Positions 1 through 5,390 of a stretch of 6,251 nt of DNA are shown one piece after another. How positions within the stretch are numbered: the stretch's first letter is position 1; every line of letters starts with the position of its first letter. Below the pieces are notes generated by a model. It saw only the letters and a list, made by a program, of their open reading frames with translations. It did not search any database and was not told the DNA's origin. Source of the stretch: Candidatus Cloacimonadota bacterium (lineage in GTDB: Bacteria > Cloacimonadota > Cloacimonadia > Cloacimonadales > TCS61); assembly GCA_018654125.1 (NCBI GenBank), contig JABIME010000078.1, positions 1 to 6,251 on the forward strand, written 5' to 3'. A program made the translations under genes and the position numbers.

Positions 1-420
1 AGGTCTCAATTTTTTTGTGTAGTAAATTATATCTTTATGAGGTATGTAGTTATTATTGCTAAAATATTCCATTGAAACATCATTCCAATCTTCTATGAGA
101 CATGCAAAAATATTTATATTATTGGAAAGAAAATAATTCTCAGATCTTTTTAGTAATGCTGCTGCAATTCCTTTTTCTCTGAATTCAGGTAGTACCGCAA
201 GCCTATTGACCCAGCCTTTACGTCCATTATGGCTTGCAATAACAGCTCCAACTAATTTATCATTTATCTCAGCTACGAAGAAGCAGATATTTTCCGTTTG
301 TATCTGTTTTATAATATTGTGTTCAGCATCTCTTCCATTAGGTTTAAATGGTAATGACGATCTATTCCAAATATCTATAAGAGAATTATATTCAGAAGGT
401 TTCAGATCTCTAATTATCAT
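1..420 (-). CDS. GNAT family N-acetyltransferase (3' end outside window)
   Basis: The frame starts at the ATG at 420-418 and is open to the window edge, giving 140 residues that begin MIIRDLKPSEYNSL. It transfers an acetyl group from acetyl-CoA to an unknown amine. The N-terminus has the usual GNAT strand-helix pattern, and CFFVAEINDKLVGAVIAS (46-63) forms strands 2-4 with the conserved G in LVGAV. VNRLAVLPEFREKGIAAALL (71-90) is motif A with the acetyl-CoA pyrophosphate-binding R-x-x-G-I-A signature at 81-86. Residues 104-127 (IFACLIEDWNDVS to FSNNNYIP) match motif B, with the common N-x-x-S pattern. Length so far is near the usual 145-160, so only a few residues are missing. A GGAG site (430-427) lies six bases upstream. 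The last gene before it is a remnant, so the partner that would hint at the substrate is lost. Rim-type protein acetylation or small-molecule acetylation cannot be told apart. Confidence 0.9.
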   Translation of the reverse strand, partial: MIIRDLKPSEYNSLIDIWNRSSLPFKPNGRDAEHNIIKQIQTENICFFVAEINDKLVGAVIASHNGRKGWVNRLAVLPEFREKGIAAALLKRSENYFLSNNINIFACLIEDWNDVSMEYFSNNNYIPHKDIIYYTKKLRP

Positions 421-422
421 GA

Positions 423-548
423 TTATCTCCGGTCTGAAAACAATTCACATGCTTCATTAATAGTAATTACTTCAAAATTATTTTCAGCAATAAATTGCAT
501 TGCCTCTATGAATCATCCGGCTTATAGCTTTTTGGAAACTCCGTATTA
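423..548 (-). pseudogene. probable 3' remnant of a disrupted gene, with one frame change
   Basis: Directly after the hydrolase stop, the minus strand reads TEFPKSYKPDDS in one frame (544-509) until a TAG. The neighbouring frame, after a TGA at 515-513, then continues as IEAMQFIAENNFEVITINE and on through ACELFSDRR to a TAA at 425-423. Joined by a single frame change near 510, the two pieces give a smooth, protein-like C-terminus of about 41 residues. The pattern (P-x-x-Y-x-P-D-D, then a helix, then NNFEVITINEA) reminds me of the C-terminal end of polysaccharide deacetylase-type proteins, but this is only an impression. The TAA overlaps the ribosome binding site region of the acetyltransferase, as expected for a formerly coupled upstream gene. 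No start codon or upstream part remains, since the hydrolase occupies that place. It could instead be a non-coding spacer; 41 codons are too few for certainty. Confidence 0.4.
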
Positions 549-1817
549 TTTTAAGTGTTTAGTGGCAAATCGAAAAACACGATTAAAGCTTTTATCTACT
601 TCCTTTTCAAGTTTCTTTGTAGGTGGAAATGGAATCACATGATCATATTTATAATTGAAATCCATCACACGAACTTTTGTTGGAATTTTATTATCAGAGC
701 CTTTTAGTGTGTTTAAAACTTCAGAAGGTGGAACAACAAAGTCTTGTTTAAGCGCAATAGCAGAGATCTGTTTATGAAGCTCTTTAAAGCGCTTTTCTCT
801 AAAGTCTTGCATTTTATGAAACTCTAACATGCTTCTAAAGTATTTCCCAACAGGATGTAGGTCACTAAAATAGTGCCTTAACCTTTCATCTTTCTTTAAT
901 TCTCCTTCCAAACGCTCAATGTAGAAAGAATATACAGAAATATTTGCTTCACTATCTAAAATATATTTTGAAGCTGCGTTCATCCTGTTAAGGGTAGGAC
1001 CACCGCAAAAATTGAATAATTTAGATTTTGAAAGATAATTATAAGAATTTGTAAGCATTAAAATATTTGCCAGAAATGATCCAATTGAATAGGCAAAGAA
1101 ATCTATTGTAGATTTCTTCTTTATATGTGGATGAAGGCCAGATCTAATCTCATGAATTAATTGCATTACATCATAAAACGATTGAAGACCAGACCATAAA
1201 AATCTTTGAGGATGAAACTGTAAACGGGCACTAAGAGCTATATTTGCAAAAGATGAATTAGCAACATTTGGAAAAATCTCTTTTCTCTCTATATTTGCTG
1301 TTCTCAAAAACCGGGGATCTATCCATTTGGTTGGAGTTCTATTCATATGAAAGGCTATTGGGAAGAGGATCACCTGCTTTCCAGTTTGCTCCATTAATTT
1401 ATAAGCCCAAGGCAGATATTTACTCCAATCTTTTTCATTCAGCCCATGAAGAAGAATTATTGTTCCATTTACTTTGTTTTTCTTTATAATGTTTTTTTCG
1501 GTTTTTTTAGATTTCTTTACTTCAATTGGAACCAAAATACTGTAGTTGAATTTAACATTTTCAGTTATCTTTGAATCAGGTGTTTCAATGATCTCATTAA
1601 GATGTGGTGTTCTTAGCTTACTTGCCAGATCGTATGCTTGATCAAAGGTTACATTGTGCTCATTACAATTATAGGAGTCTTCTCCAGGCAGAAGTGAATG
1701 ACTGAATGACTCAAATGGGATATTAATTATACGGGTTTCCAATTCGGGAATATCAATTTTTTCATCTAATAAATTAAATCTACTTTTTAATAGATTATAA
1801 ATTTCCAAATAAGTCAT
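546..1817 (-). CDS. alpha/beta-hydrolase-fold protein of unknown substrate, DUF6051-like
   Basis: The 423-residue protein has no N-terminal signal peptide or membrane span, so it is probably cytosolic. Residues 116-125 (VNGTIILLHG) look like strand beta-3 and the oxyanion HG of an alpha/beta hydrolase. FFAYSIGSFLA (240-250) looks like the nucleophile elbow with Ser244, although the first Gly of GxSxG is Ala. KQDFVVPP (357-364) offers a candidate acid Asp359, and YDHVIPF (391-397) a candidate catalytic His393. Between them, KYLPWAYKL, LFPIAFHMNRTPTKW and the DPRFLR stretch (133-172) resemble, from memory, the proteins annotated DUF6051, common in Bacteroidota; I could not check this. About 115 residues precede the fold, and a 70-residue helical insert (roughly 285-350) may form a lid. 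The start has a good GGAG site and follows the holin-like gene after 16 bases. An esterase, lipase or thioesterase role is possible, but the substrate is unknown. Confidence 0.75.
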   Translation of the reverse strand: MTYLEIYNLLKSRFNLLDEKIDIPELETRIINIPFESFSHSLLPGEDSYNCNEHNVTFDQAYDLASKLRTPHLNEIIETPDSKITENVKFNYSILVPIEVKKSKKTEKNIIKKNKVNGTIILLHGLNEKDWSKYLPWAYKLMEQTGKQVILFPIAFHMNRTPTKWIDPRFLRTANIERKEIFPNVANSSFANIALSARLQFHPQRFLWSGLQSFYDVMQLIHEIRSGLHPHIKKKSTIDFFAYSIGSFLANILMLTNSYNYLSKSKLFNFCGGPTLNRMNAASKYILDSEANISVYSFYIERLEGELKKDERLRHYFSDLHPVGKYFRSMLEFHKMQDFREKRFKELHKQISAIALKQDFVVPPSEVLNTLKGSDNKIPTKVRVMDFNYKYDHVIPFPPTKKLEKEVDKSFNRVFRFATKHLK

Positions 1818-1833
1818 TTTATCTCCAGAATTA

Positions 1834-2172
1834 TTAATAGATTAATTTTAATATCAATGCATTAACAAGCGATATCAATAATGCGGCAAAAGAAGCAGTA
1901 AAACAACCTTTCAGTTTAAATTTTGGTACGAGTTTAGAAACAAATATAAGGCAAAATCCATTAACAAAAAAAGTAAAAATTCCAAATGTAATAAATGTGA
2001 TTGGGAACGAAATGAATTCTAAAACTGGTTTTATAGTTACATTGATAAGAGCAAATACAAGTGCTGTAATTATAGCAGTAAAAAAACTTTCTATTTCAAA
2101 TAGTTTTGAGAGTTTACCTACTGCAAATATAGAAAAAGCTAAAATTAAAAACTGAAATATAGTATCCTGCAT
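1834..2172 (-). CDS. small four-helix membrane protein, phage holin family (YvlD-like)
   Basis: This 112-residue, strongly hydrophobic protein matches what I know of the family annotated as 'phage holin family protein' or mycobacterial 4-TMS holin superfamily IV (Pfam PF04020, Bacillus subtilis YvlD). Likely membrane segments are at about 4-23, 31-47, 54-80 (possibly two close spans) and 91-110. The family hallmarks are visible: NVTIKP (44-49) after the second span, the FPITFITFGIFTFFVN stretch (56-71), and LVPKFKLKG (81-89) before the last span. Members are usually chromosomal, of unknown role, and a lytic function has not been shown for most of them; the holin name comes from weak similarity. 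The ATG is 16 bases after the ftsZ stop and has only a poor ribosome binding site (AGAG about 11 bases upstream), so it may depend on ftsZ translation. The gene is complete. Confidence 0.85.
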   Translation of the reverse strand: MQDTIFQFLILAFSIFAVGKLSKLFEIESFFTAIITALVFALINVTIKPVLEFISFPITFITFGIFTFFVNGFCLIFVSKLVPKFKLKGCFTASFAALLISLVNALILKLIY

Positions 2173-2188
2173 AATCAGGTAGTCTCTA

Positions 2189-3346
2189 TTAATTTGAGAA
2201 TTTTCTTAAGAAAGCAGGAATTTCCATTTGTTTATCAAATGTACTTGTTTTATCTTCAGTTCCTTTATTTATATTCAAAGAATCTGTTTTTCTTATTCTT
2301 TGTAAAGTGTGTTCAATATCTTCCGATTCGTTTTCTTTGTTATAAATTATTGTTTCTCGTTCATAAACAGATGTGTTAGGTGTGTCTAGCCCAGTAGTTA
2401 TCAGTGTTACCTTGATCTTGCCTTCAAGTTCATCATCAATAATTATTCCGGTAATAATATCGCCATCTTCACCTGTTTGCTTCACAATCTCATTAGTGAT
2501 CAGCTCAAATTCATCCATCTTAAAATCTTTCCCAGCCGTTATATTTATAAGAACACCTTTTGCATTTTCTATTGGAATATCCGAGAGCAGTGGATTATTC
2601 ATAGCTTTTTGTGCGGCATCAACAGCTTTTTGATCTCCATCTCCAATACCAGAGCCCATCATTGCAAGTCCACGATTTTTCATTATGGTTTGCACATCAG
2701 CAAAATCTACGTTCATATAACCACTGTAATGTATAATGTCAGATATAGCTTTAGCTGCTTCATAAAGTACATTATCAGCTTTTTTAAAAGCATCAATTAC
2801 GGTCATATCTGGGTATATTTCAGTAAGTTTTTCATTTGGTATTACAATGAGTGTATCTACATTTTCACGAAGCTTAGTTATGCCATTTTCTGCATTTATC
2901 GTACGCTTTTTCCCTTCACTTCTAAAAGGTCTGCTCACAATACCAATTGTTAGTATACCCATTTCTCTAGCAAGAGCAGCGATTACTGGAGTTGCTCCTG
3001 TACCTGTTCCACCGCCCATTCCAGCTGCAATAAATAATAGATCTGTTCCTTTTAAATTGTTTTTAATTTCCTCACGAGATTCCTCGGCAGCTTTGCGGCC
3101 TGTTTCCGGATTTGCACCTGCTCCCAATCCTTTAGTCAATTCTCTTCCAAGCTGTAATTTGACCTGGGCTTTAGATTCTTTTAAATCTCCAATGTTAGTA
3201 TTTGCCACAACAAATTCTAAACCGTGTAAGCCGTAATCTATCATTGTACCAACAGCATTACCACCAGCTCCGCCAACACCGATGATCTTTATATGTGTAC
3301 CAAATGGTATTTCATCATGGTTCAGGTCTAATTCTAACTCATACAT
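2189..3346 (-). CDS. ftsZ: cell division protein FtsZ, tubulin-like GTPase
   Basis: FtsZ polymerises with GTP into the cytokinetic ring at midcell. The 385 residues contain the T1 loop GVGGAGGNA (23-31), the tubulin signature GGGTGTG (111-117), and the T7 synergy loop NVDFADVQTIM (212-222) with the acidic residues Asp214 and Asp217 that complete GTP hydrolysis in the next subunit. The C-terminal globular domain runs to about residue 320. A short charged linker of about 50 residues follows, then the conserved peptide EIPAFLRKFSN (375-385) that binds FtsA. The T2 loop reads ANTNIGDLKESKA, where most FtsZ have NTDxQAL; this is divergent but the rest of the GTP site is intact. The start has a GGAGG site four bases upstream. 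The gene follows ftsA after 27 bases and is followed after 16 bases by the holin-like gene. The short linker differs from the long tails usual in Bacteroidota. Confidence 0.98.
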   Translation of the reverse strand: MYELELDLNHDEIPFGTHIKIIGVGGAGGNAVGTMIDYGLHGLEFVVANTNIGDLKESKAQVKLQLGRELTKGLGAGANPETGRKAAEESREEIKNNLKGTDLLFIAAGMGGGTGTGATPVIAALAREMGILTIGIVSRPFRSEGKKRTINAENGITKLRENVDTLIVIPNEKLTEIYPDMTVIDAFKKADNVLYEAAKAISDIIHYSGYMNVDFADVQTIMKNRGLAMMGSGIGDGDQKAVDAAQKAMNNPLLSDIPIENAKGVLINITAGKDFKMDEFELITNEIVKQTGEDGDIITGIIIDDELEGKIKVTLITTGLDTPNTSVYERETIIYNKENESEDIEHTLQRIRKTDSLNINKGTEDKTSTFDKQMEIPAFLRKFSN

Positions 3347-3350
3347 ATAG

Positions 3351-3355
3351 CCTCC
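3351..3355 (-). promoter_or_regulatory. strong ribosome binding site of ftsZ
   Basis: GGAGG on the minus strand lies four bases before the ftsZ ATG at 3346. It is outside ftsA, in the 27-base gap, so ftsZ can be initiated independently of ftsA. FtsZ is normally needed at much higher levels than FtsA and FtsQ, which would fit a strong separate site. Confidence 0.75.
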
Positions 3356-3373
3356 GAAAATATATCTTTTCTA

Positions 3374-4639
3374 TTAAAAATAATCTTTAAAAACGTTTTT
3401 AATTTTTTGCCATAAATTAGTGAATTTATTACCGATCTTAATACTGGTTATTGTTTCATCTCTACTTTGAAGTTCAGCATAAACATAATATAAAATTCCA
3501 ACTGTAGTTGCATATCTAGGGTTTTCAAGTTTTTCTGTTGGTCCTGCAAGATCAGTTAGATTTGGATATCCTATCTTAGTGGGCATATTAAATATCTGAT
3601 CAGCTAGAGCTGAACTATCTCTAAGCAGTGAAGCTCCGCCGGTAAGAACAAGTCCGGCCGTTATCAAACCAAGATCATGATGTTCATTTAATATTCTATA
3701 AGCTCCCTCAAATATTTCGCGCATTCTTGCTTCTATAATCTCCGTCATATACTTTAATTTTTTTTTCTTTGGCTCTCTTCCACCAATTCCTTCGACATCA
3801 ATTAGTTTATCTTCAGGAATTCTACTGGAAAGTGAGTTACCCAATTCTATCTTTAGTTTCTCAGCATTTTGCGGTGATGTATGCAATCCAACAGAAAGAT
3901 CGTGCGTTATGTTCTTACCACCTATTGGAAGAACTGCACTGAAGCGAATGCTATCTTTATAAAATATTGCAATATCAGTAGTTCCGCCTCCAATATCAAT
4001 AATAATGGAGCCCAAATCTTTTTCTACATCATCAAGAACTGCGTGAGAAGATGCGATAGGCTCAAGATAACTCTCTTCAACTTTATAACCTGCTATTTCT
4101 ATGCATTTCTTTATATTTCTGAGTGCATTGATATCTGCCATTACAATATGAACATGAGCAGAAAGATTGAATCCACTCATATTTACTGGATTCATGATAC
4201 CATCCTGATCATCAATCTTATAGTATTGAGGAATAGCATGAATAATCTCTAGTCGCTCATTTCCTTGCTGGATCTTAACATTATTTTTAGAATTTGATAT
4301 AACATTCTCTACGTGTTGTTGGTCTATATCACAAGGTTGTGCACCAGAAGTTAATGATATTCTGCCAATTGTGTTCTGGCTTTTAATATGCTCACCAGCT
4401 ATTCCAACATATATATTTTTTGCTTTCATTGTTGCCATCTCTTCCGCTTCATTAATTGAATCACTCATAGATTTTGAAGCCTTCATTATATCAACAACAA
4501 TTCCATTAACCATGCCATCAGCTTTACTTGTGCCAATTCCTTTTACTTCTAATTTATTCTCTTCATTTATTTGTGCGATAATAACACAGATCTTGGTTGT
4601 ACCAATATCTATTGCTGTAATCACTTGACCTATCTTCAT
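3374..4639 (-). CDS. ftsA: cell division protein FtsA, actin-like FtsZ membrane tether
   Basis: FtsA is an actin-fold ATPase that polymerises at the inner membrane face, binds the C-terminal peptide of FtsZ and recruits later divisome proteins. The 421 residues show the phosphate-1 loop AIDIGTTK (9-16), the FtsA-specific 1C subdomain in the stretch from about 83 to 170, the phosphate-2 loop IIDIGGGTTDIAIF (213-226) and the adenosine motif VLTGGAS (331-337). The last 16 residues (406-421) are rich in Lys, Trp, Phe and Ile and form a plausible amphipathic membrane-targeting helix, as known for FtsA. Length matches the family (about 410-430). The ATG overlaps the ftsQ stop by four bases (ATGA) and has a strong GGAGGAG site directly upstream, which supports this start. 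A run of nine A in the coding strand (3766-3758) encodes the lysine cluster KKKK at 291-294. Confidence 0.97.
   Translation of the reverse strand: MKIGQVITAIDIGTTKICVIIAQINEENKLEVKGIGTSKADGMVNGIVVDIMKASKSMSDSINEAEEMATMKAKNIYVGIAGEHIKSQNTIGRISLTSGAQPCDIDQQHVENVISNSKNNVKIQQGNERLEIIHAIPQYYKIDDQDGIMNPVNMSGFNLSAHVHIVMADINALRNIKKCIEIAGYKVEESYLEPIASSHAVLDDVEKDLGSIIIDIGGGTTDIAIFYKDSIRFSAVLPIGGKNITHDLSVGLHTSPQNAEKLKIELGNSLSSRIPEDKLIDVEGIGGREPKKKKLKYMTEIIEARMREIFEGAYRILNEHHDLGLITAGLVLTGGASLLRDSSALADQIFNMPTKIGYPNLTDLAGPTEKLENPRYATTVGILYYVYAELQSRDETITSIKIGNKFTNLWQKIKNVFKDYF
3387..3402. repeat. 16-base perfect palindrome at the 3' end of ftsA
   Basis: TTAAAAACGTTTTTAA equals its own reverse complement. 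It lies inside the last codons of ftsA (encoding the K-N-V-F-K part of the membrane-targeting helix), about 41-56 bases before the ftsZ start. It has no loop, so it is not a normal terminator; an operator for a dimeric protein is possible, but in AT-rich coding DNA it may be chance. Confidence 0.35.
4636..4639 (-). promoter_or_regulatory. ATGA stop/start overlap coupling ftsQ to ftsA
   Basis: On the minus strand the ftsA ATG (4639-4637) and the ftsQ TGA (4638-4636) share bases as ATGA. A GGAGGAG ribosome binding site lies inside the last codons of ftsQ (about 4650-4643). This is the classical arrangement for translational reinitiation or coupling, and it fixes the ftsA start. Confidence 0.85.
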
Positions 4640-5388
4640 ATCTCCTCCGACCTGATCACAAGCTGATCTTTGAACCTTAAATCTATTGTTGTGCCTTTTT
4701 CAAAAGTACGATTCTGTTCAAGAAAAATGAGTTTTTTAAGTTTTTCTTCAATCTCATCATCTCCAAATACAATTCTGTACCCAACGTTTGAATTAACAAA
4801 AATTAGATTCTCTCCTTTTAAGTAAAACTCGGAAATACTACTAATGAAATCCGGGTTTACGGAATCAAATTTTTCTCTTAGCACAAAAATTTTTTCAATT
4901 AGATCATTCTGAATTTTTTGTCCGATGATTATATCTGCATCTGCAATCCTAGTTCCAATCACTGGCAATGCCTCATTCTCATAGAAATTTACGTTATCCA
5001 GAACGACTCTATTCTTATCGATAGGGAAGATGTTACCTCTTTCTGTTAGGAAATGGAATTCTCCCTTTTTTTCACTAATCACTATTTTTAATTTATTTGG
5101 GAATATTCTGGAAACCTTGATGTCATCAATACGAACGATGTTTTCATATTTCTTTAGTACATCTCTTTTTGAAATAGAATATAAATTTAAATTTATGAAA
5201 TCATTGCAGATATTTTTCAAAAAATCAGTCTCTAAATTTTCATTTCCACTTATCATGACAGATTTTATTTTAAAAAAATCAAGTTTGGTAAATAAACTGT
5301 TAATGCCAATGTAAACACCATAAATAAGTACAATAAGTACAATAAAGAAAAAAAAATATCTACTCGAACCCGATCGTTTTTTCTTCAT
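4636..5388 (-). CDS. ftsQ: cell division protein FtsQ/DivIB
   Basis: FtsQ is a bitopic inner-membrane divisome protein that, with FtsB and FtsL, passes the assembly signal to septal wall synthesis. The 250-residue protein has a short basic cytoplasmic tail (KKKRSGSSR), one membrane span at about 11-31, and then an extracytoplasmic POTRA domain at about 38-107. That domain opens with FFKIKSVMISGNENL and closes with the family-typical pattern VSRIFPNKLKIVISEKKGEF. The rest is a beta-rich FtsQ domain ending in IDLRFKDQLVIR, as in the family. Sequence conservation in this family is low, so the call also rests on topology and on the position between murB and ftsA. The ATG overlaps the murB stop (TAATG) and is preceded only by a weak AAAGG site, so coupling to murB translation is likely. 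A run of nine T in the coding strand (5356-5348) encodes part of the membrane helix and is a spot for sequencing or replication slippage. Confidence 0.92.
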   Translation of the reverse strand: MKKKRSGSSRYFFFFIVLIVLIYGVYIGINSLFTKLDFFKIKSVMISGNENLETDFLKNICNDFINLNLYSISKRDVLKKYENIVRIDDIKVSRIFPNKLKIVISEKKGEFHFLTERGNIFPIDKNRVVLDNVNFYENEALPVIGTRIADADIIIGQKIQNDLIEKIFVLREKFDSVNPDFISSISEFYLKGENLIFVNSNVGYRIVFGDDEIEEKLKKLIFLEQNRTFEKGTTIDLRFKDQLVIRSEEI

Positions 5389-5390
5389 TA
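5386..5390 (-). promoter_or_regulatory. TAATG stop/start overlap coupling murB to ftsQ
   Basis: The murB TAA (5390-5388) and the ftsQ ATG (5388-5386) share one base, as TAATG. The only upstream purine site is a weak AAAGG roughly ten bases away. FtsQ is made in low amounts in well-studied bacteria, and a weak, coupled start would fit that; the link here is inference. Confidence 0.7.

Noticed and set aside
206..460. Plus-strand open frame opposite the acetyltransferase start
   Set aside because: The minus-strand frame has clear GNAT motif A and a GGAG site; the plus-strand translation has no family features.
421..545. Rho-independent terminator after the hydrolase
   Set aside because: I found no GC-rich stem followed by a T run on the minus strand here; the AGTAATTACT palindrome at 462-471 is loopless and AT-only at its core.
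1268..1489. Plus-strand open frame inside the hydrolase gene
   Set aside because: It lies wholly opposite the oxyanion and DPR region of the hydrolase and has no ribosome binding site or motif.
1834..2172. Prophage lysis gene, suggested by the holin name
   Set aside because: No endolysin, phage structural gene or integrase is nearby, and PF04020 proteins are mostly chromosomal proteins without proven lysis function.
2373..3236. Long open frames on the plus strand opposite ftsZ (2373-2633, 2477-2953, 2847-3236)
   Set aside because: They are antisense shadows of ftsZ, with low-complexity Ser/Ile/Pro/Phe-rich translations, no ribosome binding sites and no recognisable motifs.
3347..3373. Possible promoter (TATATTTT) in the ftsA-ftsZ gap
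   Set aside because: The AT-rich match is weak, no proper upstream element is spaced to it, and transcription would start inside the ribosome binding site.
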